From: UBA965 sp046303375
Lineage (GTDB): Bacteria; Chloroflexota; Chloroflexia; Chloroflexales; Roseiflexaceae
DNA: 51,843 nt
Direction: 5' to 3'
NCBI GenBank assembly: GCA_046303375.1
Contig: JBKCGB010000007.1
Location: 1 to 51,843 of the forward strand
The notes beneath the pieces are model-generated. The model had not been told where the DNA came from. It saw only the letters and a list, made by a program, of their open reading frames with translations, and searched no databases. Position 1 is the stretch's first letter, and every line of letters starts with the position of its first letter. Positions 8,099 to 16,728 of the stretch are shown one piece after another. A program made the translations under genes and the position numbers.

Positions 8099-9803
8099 TA
8101 TTGACCTGTTGCTCGATACACTGCCTGAGCGCATTCGTGTGCTGGTGGCAGGTGGTGACGCACCACTCGACGATTTACTCGAAATCGTCCTCGATTTGGG
8201 GCGTCTCCCCGAAGCACGCTACCGCTCATCGGCAGTATTACTCGGCAACGAAGAAGTCACATTTGCTGACATAGAAGCCGTGACTGGGCAAATCAGTGCG
8301 TTTGGTGAAGATAACCGTGCGGGGATTCCGCGCACACTGCATCGTATTTCGGCCATCCGTAATCGTTCTGGACGCATCATTGGCCTGACCTGTCGCGTCG
8401 GGCGAGCAGTGCACGGCACCATTAGCATTATCCGCGACCTGGTTGAGTCGGGCAAAAGTGTGCTCCTGCTTGGGCGCCCAGGCGTCGGCAAAACTACCAT
8501 GCTCCGTGAAACAGCGCGTGTCTTGGCTGACGATGTGCGCAAACGGGTCGTGATTGTGGATACATCAAACGAAATCGCTGGCGATGGTGATATCCCGCAT
8601 GCCGGGATTGGGCGCGCGCGGCGCATGCAAGTACAACGTCCGAGCGAGCAACATGCAGTGATGATCGAAGCAGTCGAGAATCACATGCCAGAGGTAATTG
8701 TCATCGACGAAATCGGCACCGAGCTCGAAGCACAAGCGTCTCGCACCATTGCAGAGCGTGGGGTACAGCTGATAGGCACGGCACATGGACAGCTCCTCGA
8801 GAACTTGATGGTCAATCCGACCTTGTCCGATTTGATTGGCGGAATCCAAGCAGTCACGCTCGGTGACGACGAAGCGCGCCGGCGTGGCACACAGAAAACC
8901 GTACTCGAACGCAAGCAACCACCGACATTTGACGTACTCGTCGAAATCCGGAGCTGGGACGAAGTGCTTGTCTACACCAATATTGCAGAGGCCGTGGATG
9001 CATTGCTCCACGGTGACCTCCCTGATGCCGAGCATCGCTCACGGAGTAGTAGTGGTGATATCACCATTGAAATCGTGACCCCTGAACCACCTGCAGGGTT
9101 GGCTGGGCAACAGGCGTGGGGCGTACGACGGACACACAGTATGGGTGGATTCGAGCACGAGATGCGTCATGACCGCCACGACCGCCACGGGCGTCATTCG
9201 TCACGGCGCCAGTTGGCGCCTGAGCGCTTTCAACGTGAGACGATGGCCACGCCGATGCCAAGTGTCGCCACACCAGTCAGTCAGACTGCACCCGCTGTGC
9301 CGCCAGCACCCACACAGCGCATCTACGCATTTGGCTTGAGTCGCGAAAAAATCGAGAAGGCGATTGCACACCTCAAAGTGTCAGCAATTGTGGTCAAAGA
9401 CATCGACGATGCAAGTATGGTGATGACCATCAAGAACTACTATCGCCAGGGGTCGGCACGCCTGCGCAACGCCGAAGAACGCCGGTTGCCTATTTATGTG
9501 TTACGCTCGTCGACTGCCATGCAAATCGAGCGCCAACTGCTTGATATTTTTTTCCCGGATCAAATTCATCGCCCTGACGAGAAACCAAGTGCACTCACCA
9601 CCCCTGAACAGTATGTGCAGAATGCCATGCTAGAGACAGAGGTTGCGATTAATCAGCTCCTCAATGGAGAACGGAGTGCCGTTGAGCTCACACCACAAGA
9701 CAGTATTATTCGGCGACTCCAGCACCAAATGGCAGAACGCTACAACATGCAATCTGAGAGTCGTGGGCGCGAGCCCTTTCGGCGCGTTAAATTGTCACGC
9801 TAG
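8070..9803 (+). CDS. R3H domain-containing AAA ATPase (SpoIIIAA / Ycf45-like)
   Basis: 577 residues from ATG 8070 (MPEPSAITSNIDLLLDTLPE). Residues 1-125 are the N-terminal domain of the SpoIIIAA/Ycf45 family. The ATPase core follows with Walker A GRPGVGKTT (135-143), VDTSNEIAGDGDIPH, and Walker B VIVIDEIGTE (about 209-218), then GTAHGQLLENL. A low-complexity His/Arg-rich linker lies near residues 350-400. The C-terminal R3H single-strand nucleic-acid-binding domain has its signature Arg-x3-His at Arg548-His552. The family is found in Cyanobacteria, plastids, Firmicutes and Chloroflexota; its function is unsettled, but R3H points to RNA or ssDNA. The gene overlaps its upstream neighbour by 29 bp and is followed after 21 bp by tmk. 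Confidence 0.92.
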   Translation: MPEPSAITSNIDLLLDTLPERIRVLVAGGDAPLDDLLEIVLDLGRLPEARYRSSAVLLGNEEVTFADIEAVTGQISAFGEDNRAGIPRTLHRISAIRNRSGRIIGLTCRVGRAVHGTISIIRDLVESGKSVLLLGRPGVGKTTMLRETARVLADDVRKRVVIVDTSNEIAGDGDIPHAGIGRARRMQVQRPSEQHAVMIEAVENHMPEVIVIDEIGTELEAQASRTIAERGVQLIGTAHGQLLENLMVNPTLSDLIGGIQAVTLGDDEARRRGTQKTVLERKQPPTFDVLVEIRSWDEVLVYTNIAEAVDALLHGDLPDAEHRSRSSSGDITIEIVTPEPPAGLAGQQAWGVRRTHSMGGFEHEMRHDRHDRHGRHSSRRQLAPERFQRETMATPMPSVATPVSQTAPAVPPAPTQRIYAFGLSREKIEKAIAHLKVSAIVVKDIDDASMVMTIKNYYRQGSARLRNAEERRLPIYVLRSSTAMQIERQLLDIFFPDQIHRPDEKPSALTTPEQYVQNAMLETEVAINQLLNGERSAVELTPQDSIIRRLQHQMAERYNMQSESRGREPFRRVKLSR

Positions 9804-9824
9804 CACAAACACAGAAAAAAGGGT

Positions 9825-10499
9825 ATGATGGGATTGTTCATCACATTTGAGGGGAGCGAGGGGAGCGGCAAAAGCACCCAGACGCGAGCGTTGTACGAAC
9901 GCTTGCATGCGCAAGGCTACCCCGTTATCTTGGTCCGTGAGCCCGGTGGTACGCGGATTGGCGATATGATTCGGCGCATTGTGCTGGATTTGCAACATAC
10001 CGAAATGGATCCCACCACTGAGACATTTCTCTTTTCAGCGGCCCGAGCCCAGCTCGTCCACGAGGTAATCCGCCCCTACCTCAACCAGGGTGGGATTGTG
10101 ATATGCGACCGCTACGCAGATTCCACCTATGCGTATCAGGGGTATGGGCTTGGACGTGATTTAGTGGAATTGCAAACACTCACCGCCATTGCCACGGGTG
10201 GGTTGCGTCCCGATATGAGTATTTATTTGGATATTAGTGCTGACGAAGGGCTTGAGCGCAAACGACGGCGGCGCAATGGCGAGCTTCCCAAAGGGGTGGA
10301 ATGGAATCGACTCGATGCCCGGGAAGTCGCCTACCATCGACGTGTTGCAGATGGATATCGTGCGCTCATTGACGCAGATCCATCGCGCTGGCGGAGCTGT
10401 GATGCCTGTCTGAGTATCGAAGAACTCGCTGAACGTATCTATCAGCATGTACGCCCACAACTGAGTCGGATTACCCGTATTGATGCATCAAACAGATGA
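9825..10499 (+). CDS. tmk: Thymidylate kinase
   Basis: 224 residues; tandem ATG ATG at 9825/9828. The enzyme phosphorylates dTMP to dTDP, an essential step in dTTP supply. Evidence: P-loop GSEGSGKST (residues 10-18), REPGGT motif, the CDRYADSTYAYQGYG segment with the DRY-type dTMP-binding sequence, and an Arg-rich lid (RKRRRRNG). Downstream, after 10 bp, is the c-di-AMP receptor gene, the same tmk-yaaQ neighbourhood known from Firmicutes. Confidence 0.97.
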   Translation: MMGLFITFEGSEGSGKSTQTRALYERLHAQGYPVILVREPGGTRIGDMIRRIVLDLQHTEMDPTTETFLFSAARAQLVHEVIRPYLNQGGIVICDRYADSTYAYQGYGLGRDLVELQTLTAIATGGLRPDMSIYLDISADEGLERKRRRRNGELPKGVEWNRLDAREVAYHRRVADGYRALIDADPSRWRSCDACLSIEELAERIYQHVRPQLSRITRIDASNR

Positions 10500-10509
10500 A
10501 AGGAAGCAT

Positions 10510-10845
10510 ATGAAACTTATGATTGCCGTGGTACAACGCCAAGACGCGGGTGACCTGGTTGATGCATTGACCGCACGCAGCCATCGGGTAACGCGGATTA
10601 GTAGTGAGGGTGGTTTTTTGCGTGAAGGCAATGTCACGCTGTTGATTGCGGTGGAAGACGACCAAGTGGATGTGGTCATGCGCTTGATTCACACACACTG
10701 TCACATGCGCATCCGCTATATTTCACCACTCCCCCCTGTGGCTGAGTCTGGTGAATTTTATCCACCAACTCCCATCGAGGTGCAAGTCGGTGGTGCGACC
10801 GTATTTGTGCTCAACGCTGATGCAGTCACACGCGTGTTAAACTAG
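10510..10845 (+). CDS. darA: PII-like cyclic-di-AMP receptor (DarA/PstA, YaaQ family)
   Basis: 111 residues from ATG 10510 with AGGAAG upstream. The small PII-like fold binds cyclic di-AMP as a trimer in Firmicutes. The sequence matches along its whole length: MKLMIAVVQRQDAGDLVDAL, then the ligand loop ISSEGGFLREGNVTLLIAVED, and the C-terminal strand EVQVGGATVFVLNAD. The T-loop and B-loop regions lie near residues 35-45 and 70-90. Its downstream partner is unknown in most bacteria. Position directly after tmk supports the assignment. The presence of this receptor implies that the organism makes c-di-AMP, although no cyclase gene is in the window. Confidence 0.92.
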   Translation: MKLMIAVVQRQDAGDLVDALTARSHRVTRISSEGGFLREGNVTLLIAVEDDQVDVVMRLIHTHCHMRIRYISPLPPVAESGEFYPPTPIEVQVGGATVFVLNADAVTRVLN

Positions 10846-10890
10846 TCAGTACTTGATGCACATGGAATTTATTAAGTAGGGAGTATTGTT

Positions 10891-11391
10891 GTGGGCATTG
10901 ATGGAATAATGAGTGTCATCCTGCCGTTATTGGATATCTTCAAATGGGTATTTGGTGCGTATGTTGTCTTGCTGTGGATGGCCACAGTGATTTGGACGTA
11001 CCGTGATATCCATGCACGCCACGAAGAGACGCTCCTACAAGTCTTAGCCGTATCTGCGGTATTGTTGGTGCCATTTGCAGGATTAATCATCTACATGATG
11101 TTGCGGCCGCGGCAGACCATTGCCGAGCGCTACGAGCGTTCCCTCGAAGAAGAGTATCTACGCCACGACATCGAAGAGCAATTCGTCTGCCCACAGTGCC
11201 AACGTGGCATCGAGCACGAGTTCATTTTGTGCCCACACTGCCACACTGCACTCCGCCGACGGTGTATCAGTTGTGATCACGTCATCGACCTGACATGGGC
11301 CATCTGCCCCTACTGTGGTGATGATGGGAGCGGACTCGTTGGGCGTACCACCCAGATTCGTATGCGTGAAACGCAACACAAAACAGAGTAA
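10891..11391 (+). CDS. Membrane protein with C-terminal double zinc ribbon
   Basis: 166 residues; GTG start 10891 preceded by AGGGAG. Two transmembrane helices lie at about residues 8-36 and 48-70, joined by a short charged loop (TYRDIHARHEE). The cytoplasmic tail begins with an acidic/basic coiled-coil-like stretch and ends in two four-cysteine knuckles, CPQC...CPHC and CISC...CPYC, typical of double zinc ribbons. Similar architecture (phospholipase_D-nuclease-like N-terminal helices plus zinc ribbon) is frequent in Chloroflexota and Actinobacteria, function unknown. The next gene, the DsbA-like lipoprotein, starts only 4 bp after the stop, so the two are almost certainly co-transcribed. Confidence 0.85.
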   Translation: MGIDGIMSVILPLLDIFKWVFGAYVVLLWMATVIWTYRDIHARHEETLLQVLAVSAVLLVPFAGLIIYMMLRPRQTIAERYERSLEEEYLRHDIEEQFVCPQCQRGIEHEFILCPHCHTALRRRCISCDHVIDLTWAICPYCGDDGSGLVGRTTQIRMRETQHKTE

Positions 11392-11395
11392 TTGT

Positions 11396-12052
11396 ATGCG
11401 CATTCGGCACATGTTGGCATTGTTGATCGTCATTGTAGGAATCAGTGCATGTGGCCTTGCTCCCAACGCCACGATACCGCTCGGTGAACCAGTCGTCTTG
11501 CTCTCTGAGCAGGTGCCGAATCCGCGTGCATTTGGCGACCCGAATGCGCCCGTGAAAATCAGCGAATTCACTGATTTTCAATGACCATACTGCGCGAAAT
11601 TCGTCCGTGAGACGATGCCACAACTCACCAAAAACTACATTGATACGGGCAAAGTGTATCTCGAAGTCCACGACTACCCGCTGATGCAGATTCACCCTGG
11701 TGCACTGATGGCGGCACAGGCCGCAAATTGTGCGGCAGAGCGTGGGCAGTACTTGCTGATGCGCAATCAGATTTTTGCTGGTGCCGTCAACAAACAATGG
11801 AGCGAAGGGTCGCTCGACGATTTGAGCACGTTTAGCAACTATGCGGTGGCGATTGGGCTCGACCGTGGCTCATTTGAGAGCTGTGTAACCACCAATCGAC
11901 ACCTCGGTCAAATCAAAGCAGATATCGCCCGTGCCGAACAAATTGGCGTGAGTAGCACCCCAGCCTTTGTAATCAACGGACGCTTGATGCTGGGCGCCCA
12001 ACCCTACGCAGAGTTTGCGCGCATCATCGATGTGATGATTTCACCACCGTAG
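11396..12052 (+). CDS. DsbA-like thiol-disulfide lipoprotein with in-frame TGA at the active-site cysteine (candidate selenoprotein, UPYC)
   Basis: Reading TGA 11582-11584 as selenocysteine gives 218 residues. ATG 11396 opens a lipoprotein signal (MRIRHMLALLIVIVGISAC, lipobox ISAC), so the protein should sit on the outer face of the membrane. The thioredoxin-fold domain then begins GDPNAPVKISEFTDFQ, the sequence that in DsbA-like proteins leads into CPYC. Here the first Cys codon is TGA and is followed in the same frame by PYCAKF, a full DsbA helical insertion and the cis-proline loop GVSSTPAFVING. Nothing else is broken: no frameshift and a normal C-terminus. TGA and TGC/TGT differ by one base, so a nonsense mutation or sequencing error is the rival explanation. 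Without readthrough only a 62-residue lipopeptide is made. A SECIS-like hairpin follows the TGA. Confidence 0.8.
11582..11584 (+). other. In-frame TGA, candidate selenocysteine codon
   Basis: The codon stands between FTDFQ and PYC, the place of the nucleophilic first cysteine of the CxxC motif. TGA serves as a normal stop for other genes here (tmk, trpE, trpG), so the code is not generally reassigned. Confidence 0.65.
11601..11615 (+). promoter_or_regulatory. SECIS-like hairpin downstream of the TGA
   Basis: TCGTC (11601-11605) pairs with GACGA (11611-11615) around a 5-nt loop CGTGA. The loop begins 21 nt after the TGA and has G as its second base. As I recall the bacterial SECIS model, it asks for a short upper stem, a G among the first two loop bases and 16-37 nt from UGA to loop; all hold. 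A 5-bp stem is short and can occur by chance, so this supports the selenocysteine reading but does not prove it. Confidence 0.45.
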
Positions 12053-12074
12053 TCACCTCACACGTACTCCACAA

Positions 12075-12512
12075 TTAGGCATTCAACTGATTACGTTGTG
12101 CATCTATCCAATCCTGCAGGATTATCGATGCTGCGACTTCGTCGATGCGCGCTTTGCGTTGCTCGGGACGCATGCCGGCTTCGATCATCAGTCGTTCAGC
12201 CGCAGCTGACGTATAGCGTTCATCACAGGTGGCAATTGGGATGTGGATGTGCACCATCAATGCATCAATGAAGTGGCGGATGCGCTGTGCTTGCGGTCCC
12301 TCGTGACCATTGAGCGACACAGGCAACCCGACCACGAGCTGCACGATGTCTTCAACTGCCACAATGTGTTGGAGTTTTTTGTAGAAGACTGCCTCAGGCG
12401 TTGCCTGCAACGTGGTATAGGGTGACGCAAGGAGCCATGATGGATCACAGATGGCCACCCCAATGCGCCGCTCACCGACATCGAGTGCCAGCACTCGGCC
12501 CCGCGATGTCAT
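12075..12512 (-). CDS. yqgF: Putative Holliday junction resolvase / pre-16S rRNA nuclease YqgF (RuvX)
   Basis: 145 residues, ATG at 12512 overlapping the TGA stop of the upstream baseplate-J-like gene (ATGA), so translation is coupled. The RNase-H-like fold shows the first catalytic Asp in VLALDVGERRIGVAI, the glutamate in CDERYTSAAAERL, and the last acidic residue in RIDEVAASIILQDW. In E. coli this protein matures the 5' end of 16S rRNA; a resolvase role was proposed from the fold. Order alaS - small protein - yqgF recalls the alaS-yrzL-yqgF cluster of Firmicutes. Convergent with the DsbA-like gene, 22 bp apart. Confidence 0.95.
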   Translation of the reverse strand: MTSRGRVLALDVGERRIGVAICDPSWLLASPYTTLQATPEAVFYKKLQHIVAVEDIVQLVVGLPVSLNGHEGPQAQRIRHFIDALMVHIHIPIATCDERYTSAAAERLMIEAGMRPEQRKARIDEVAASIILQDWIDAQRNQLNA

Positions 12513-13870
12513 GGGGCAATCTCACTGACGCGCACCGACACCAGTTGTGGTAACGGTGGCATGCGGTCACGATTGGGCAGTGTATACGAGCTAATCACGC
12601 CATTAGTTTGCAGTGTGTCGAGCAGTGCCTGTGCATCGGTATACGACATATTTGCCAACTGTGCGGGAAGGTTTGCCAGCACAGTTGCGTCGATTGGCAT
12701 CTGCGGTGCACAGCGAATTTCGCCGTTGATACGCACATTTGCATCGTGCACCTGCCATGTATCCACACGGAATGCGGGAATTTCGCCAACACGACAAATG
12801 GGGGTATTGCCCCCTTGGAAGCGCTGTGGGACTACACTTTGGAGCTGTGCTTGTACTGATTTATCTGCTTGTACCGCATACACACGAAAGGTGACACTCA
12901 CCACCAAAGATACGGTTGCATTTTGTGGCTCCAACACCGTGCCAACGGGTGGATCCAATGTAGGTACTCCGTAGATGGCCGGTGTCCCCAATGACTCAGG
13001 ATCTGGTGTGAGCGTGGCCTCATCGAGCTGGAGCATGCGCTGTTGGGCTTGGTCGGTGAGCTCACGCAAGGCCTGGGCATACGCCCGTGATAGTGCGGCA
13101 CCGAGCAAGCGTGCCATATCACTTTCGGAAACGATGCGGCGCACCGTCTCACTCCCCCCCGTAATGGCATCGTTGCGCAGTGTTAATTGCCCACTTCCAG
13201 AAGTAATCGGACCCTGCCCCGGTAACAAGAGCGTGTTGACCGTGTCAGCAGCCACATTGGAATCACTCCCTGCCGAACGCGCCGTCACTGCGACCGTCAC
13301 ATCACCATAGGTGGTGGTTCGCCCGGTCAGCGACGACGTGGTCACCGCTGCCGGAATCGTAGCTGGCTCATCCAACATAAAGCGCACTGAGCCGTTGACG
13401 CCCTGTGCTATGAATTCGGTGCCCACCGGTAATGGAATACTCTGCTCAAGCATGTTGATGATACGGATTGACCCTGCGGCACGCCCATCTGGCATTGGCA
13501 CCTCGGTGAGCGCTTCACCGGGCTCAGTAATCGTCACACGCTGCTCGAGGCGCACTGCCTCGATTTGCATGGCATCTGCGTCACCAACACCAACCACGGG
13601 AAACTCGACATCATTGAGTGGCACGACGCGTGCCTCACCGAGTGGCGGCACCACAGTCACTGTAGTGCGCACCAGAATCGCCCACAGCACGATGCCAAGC
13701 AAACACCCAAGCATGGCCAGTGCAAACCACTGCCATACCGAGCTCCGACGTGGGCGGCGTTTGGGCGCAGGAGTTTGTGGTGGAGATGCGGGACGCTGAC
13801 GGACCCCAACGACACGGTCGTCACGGCGTAGTGGATCTCGCATGGCAACGTGTGGTGCGGCATCAGACAT
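12509..13870 (-). CDS. Single-pass membrane protein of the baseplate J-like family
   Basis: 453 residues from ATG 13870 (AAGGA eight bases upstream; two earlier ATGs at 13879 and 13876 overlap that site). Residues 1-45 are a basic, Pro-rich cytoplasmic tail, one transmembrane helix spans about 46-68, and the rest is extracytoplasmic. The region PGEALTEVPMPDGRAAGSIRI, with PLPVGTEF and the AGSDSNVAADTVNTL segment, matches the pattern of baseplate J/gp47-like proteins found stand-alone in Firmicutes and Chloroflexota. There is no phage gene nearby, so it is not part of a tail. Function unknown. It sits 19 bp after alaS and overlaps yqgF by four bases, so it is a fixed member of a housekeeping operon. 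Confidence 0.8.
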   Translation of the reverse strand: MSDAAPHVAMRDPLRRDDRVVGVRQRPASPPQTPAPKRRPRRSSVWQWFALAMLGCLLGIVLWAILVRTTVTVVPPLGEARVVPLNDVEFPVVGVGDADAMQIEAVRLEQRVTITEPGEALTEVPMPDGRAAGSIRIINMLEQSIPLPVGTEFIAQGVNGSVRFMLDEPATIPAAVTTSSLTGRTTTYGDVTVAVTARSAGSDSNVAADTVNTLLLPGQGPITSGSGQLTLRNDAITGGSETVRRIVSESDMARLLGAALSRAYAQALRELTDQAQQRMLQLDEATLTPDPESLGTPAIYGVPTLDPPVGTVLEPQNATVSLVVSVTFRVYAVQADKSVQAQLQSVVPQRFQGGNTPICRVGEIPAFRVDTWQVHDANVRINGEIRCAPQMPIDATVLANLPAQLANMSYTDAQALLDTLQTNGVISSYTLPNRDRMPPLPQLVSVRVSEIAP

Positions 13871-13889
13871 GAGCATCATCCTTGTAACA

Positions 13890-16565
13890 CTAAATCAACT
13901 GCAACATCACACGAGCCTGGTGGAGCACATCATTAATCTTGCTCGTCTCACGACCACCGGCTTGGGCCATGTCGGGGCGACCACCGCCACTGCCACCAAG
14001 CACCGGTGCCAATGCTTTCACCAGATTACCAGCATGATGGATTGTCACCGATTTGGTTATCATGACGAGCAGCTGGGCACGTTCTTCGTGGGCGCCTGCC
14101 AGCACGACCACACCGCCACTGCTAAGCTGATCGCGAATCTTGTCACCCAACTCGCGCATTTGCGGCACATCGATACCATCGACACGCGCCAATACGAAGC
14201 TGACACCGTCTTTGACAATCGCCTGTTGTACGAGCTCAACGACCTGTCCACCTGTTGCCTGTGATTTCAACGCATCAAGTTCACGCTGACGCGTTTTCAG
14301 ATCACCAAGCATCACATCGACACGCTCAGCCAGTTGTGTGGTCGGTACACCGAGGCGCCCTGCTGCCTCGCGCAAGAGCTGGAGCTGGCTATCGACCCAT
14401 TGCTCGGCGCCATAGCCGGTGACGGCTTCGACACGCCGGACACCGCCAGCCACACTACTTTCACCGATAATTCGGAACATGCCAATCTCGCCAGTACGAC
14501 CGACATGCGTGCCACCGCACAATTCACGTGAATCGCGGCTGGTATATGCCACATCACCAGCGACTTGGTGTGATGCCGCGTGCACCAAACGCACGCGATC
14601 ACCGTATTTTTCACCAAACAACGCAACCGCCCCGCGGTCGAGCGCCTCTTGGTAGGGCATCTCATCCCAGACTACAGGTTGATCAGCACGCACCCACGCA
14701 TTGACGCGCCGCTCCACCTCGTGGAGTTGCTCGGGGGTTACTCCACGGTTATGCGTGAAGTCAAAGCGCAAGCGCTCAGGCGAGACCAGCGATCCGGCTT
14801 GCGCTGCATGCTCACCGAGCACGTCGCGCAAGGCACGTTGAAGCAAATGGGTGGCCGTATGGTTGCGCATGATGTGATTGCGCCGCACTTGATCGATGAC
14901 GGCATGCGCAGGCTCACCACGAGCAATCACACCCTCTACCACCGTACCGAAATGCACGGTCACGCCAGGAATCGGGCGTTGCGTATCGGTCACCTGAATC
15001 CGTCCTCGTGCAGTGGTAATCACCCCTGCATCACCCACTTGACCGCCACTCTCCGCATAAAAAGGCGTGGTGTCGAGCACCACCTGCACATCGGTACCAG
15101 CTGTGGCTTCGTGTTTGATATCGTCGGCACTGACAATCGCAACGATTTTGGCGTCAGCACTCGACTGGTGATACCCAACAAAGGTGGTTGGAACCAACCC
15201 GAGCTCAGCCCAGACGTCGACATCGCCACCCTTTTTAAATTGTGCCACTGCACGGGAGCGTGAACGCTGTTCGTTCATGGCCGTATCAAACCCGGCTGCA
15301 TCCACGCTCATCCCTTGATCGGCAGCGATTTTTTCCGTGAGATCGAGGGGAAAGCCATCAGTATCCTTGAGTTTAAAGGCTTCAGCACCAGGGATGACCG
15401 TACTCCCCTGTTGTTTGACGTGCTCGATGACAGCACCAAGCTTAACCAGACCGCCTGACAGCGTGCGGAGGAACTGCTGCTCCTCGGCATCCACGGTTTC
15501 CAAAATAAAGTCACGACGCGTACGCAACTCGGGATAGGCATCACCCATCAGGTCAACGACACGCTCAACAACATTGGTGAAAAACGGCTTCTCGAAGCCA
15601 ATCGTGCGCCCCTGGTAGACGGCACGGCGCAGAATGCGCCGAAGCACGTACGAGCGCCCCGTATTGCCGGGAAGCACGCCATCAGCAATCAAAAACGCCA
15701 CTGAGCGACTATGATCGGCTACGGCACGGTATGGCGCAAAGTTGGCACGATAGTCGCGCTCACTTTTGCCACCCAACCCCTTGATGCGGTCGATGAGATC
15801 GACAAACAAATCGGTGTCGTAGGTGTTGTGCACGCCCTGCAACACCATGGCCATGCGTTCGAGACCCATGCCGGTATCAACGGATGGGCGGGGCAGGGGT
15901 TGCATGGTGCTCCGTTCAAACTGCATGAAGACGTTATTCCAGATTTCGACGTAATTGGGATCATCGCTGTTGACACCTTTGGCGTTCATTTTGCTGAGAT
16001 CATCACCCAGATAGACGGTGATTTCGGAACAGGGGCCACAGGGTCCGGTATCGGCCATCACCCAGAAGTTGTCTTTTTCGCCGAAGCGTAGCACACGGCT
16101 GGGGTCGGCGCCCGCCTTGACCCACATGGCCACCGCGTCTTCGTCGGCAGGGACGCGTTCGTTGCCTTGAAAGACGGTAAACCACAAGCGTTCGACAGGC
16201 AGTTCAAAGACCTTGGTCAATAGCTCCCATGCCATAGGGATGGCATCCGCCTTGAAGTAGTCGCCAAACGAAAAATTGCCCAACATTTCAAAAAAGGTGT
16301 GGTGGCGTGGTGATGGACCGACCTCCTCGAGGTCATTATGTTTACCTGACACGCGCAGGCACTTTTGGGCGGTGGTGGCACGCGTATATGGGCGTTTCTC
16401 CAACCCCAGAAAGGTATCCTTGAACTGCACCATACCTGAATTCGCAAAGAGTAGTGTGGGATCGTTGCCAGGAATGAGCGACGAGCTCGGCACAATGGTA
16501 TGACCACGCTCAGCAAAGAATGACAAATACGCTTGACGAATCTGATTACTCGACAGTTTCTTCAT
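13890..16565 (-). CDS. alaS: Alanyl-tRNA synthetase
   Basis: 891 residues from ATG 16565 (MKKLSSNQIRQAYLSFFAERGH), chosen because GGAG lies six bases upstream and this is the family's N-terminus; an in-frame start six residues earlier is less likely. AlaRS charges tRNA-Ala. Class II core: SSSLIPGNDPTLLFANSGMVQFKDTFLG (motif 1 region), NDLEEVGPSPRHHTFFEMLGNFSFGDYFK (motif 2). The editing domain has the zinc motif HTATHLL and later CGGTHV, and the C-terminal C-Ala domain ends at KAPLGG-like ALAPVLGGSGGGRPDMAQAGG. Full length, no damage. First gene of the minus-strand operon with the baseplate-J-like protein and yqgF. I saw no T-box upstream. Confidence 0.98.
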   Translation of the reverse strand: MKKLSSNQIRQAYLSFFAERGHTIVPSSSLIPGNDPTLLFANSGMVQFKDTFLGLEKRPYTRATTAQKCLRVSGKHNDLEEVGPSPRHHTFFEMLGNFSFGDYFKADAIPMAWELLTKVFELPVERLWFTVFQGNERVPADEDAVAMWVKAGADPSRVLRFGEKDNFWVMADTGPCGPCSEITVYLGDDLSKMNAKGVNSDDPNYVEIWNNVFMQFERSTMQPLPRPSVDTGMGLERMAMVLQGVHNTYDTDLFVDLIDRIKGLGGKSERDYRANFAPYRAVADHSRSVAFLIADGVLPGNTGRSYVLRRILRRAVYQGRTIGFEKPFFTNVVERVVDLMGDAYPELRTRRDFILETVDAEEQQFLRTLSGGLVKLGAVIEHVKQQGSTVIPGAEAFKLKDTDGFPLDLTEKIAADQGMSVDAAGFDTAMNEQRSRSRAVAQFKKGGDVDVWAELGLVPTTFVGYHQSSADAKIVAIVSADDIKHEATAGTDVQVVLDTTPFYAESGGQVGDAGVITTARGRIQVTDTQRPIPGVTVHFGTVVEGVIARGEPAHAVIDQVRRNHIMRNHTATHLLQRALRDVLGEHAAQAGSLVSPERLRFDFTHNRGVTPEQLHEVERRVNAWVRADQPVVWDEMPYQEALDRGAVALFGEKYGDRVRLVHAASHQVAGDVAYTSRDSRELCGGTHVGRTGEIGMFRIIGESSVAGGVRRVEAVTGYGAEQWVDSQLQLLREAAGRLGVPTTQLAERVDVMLGDLKTRQRELDALKSQATGGQVVELVQQAIVKDGVSFVLARVDGIDVPQMRELGDKIRDQLSSGGVVVLAGAHEERAQLLVMITKSVTIHHAGNLVKALAPVLGGSGGGRPDMAQAGGRETSKINDVLHQARVMLQLI

Positions 16566-16728
16566 GACCGCTCCGGTAGACATACATCGTCACACGCATG
16601 TATGCAACATATGGTATATTTGTCACATTGTAGACGATGCAGAGCGCATGCGTCAACATAATCCACAGGCATTCCCACCTCACGTACCCAAGTATTCATG
16701 CATACTCACACACGGAGGGGATATCGCC

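Noticed and set aside
11396..12052. DsbA-like gene as an ordinary pseudogene with a nonsense mutation
   Set aside because: Not excluded, but less likely: the rest of the gene is intact and the TGA is exactly at the active-site cysteine. I kept it as the main rival explanation.
11615..12052. Independent gene starting at ATG 11615
   Set aside because: It would lack the first strand and active site of the fold, has no good ribosome site, and continues the same frame as the upstream part.
12509..13870. Phage remnant because of baseplate-J likeness
   Set aside because: No other phage genes nearby; the gene is embedded in the alaS-yqgF operon with overlapping stops and starts.
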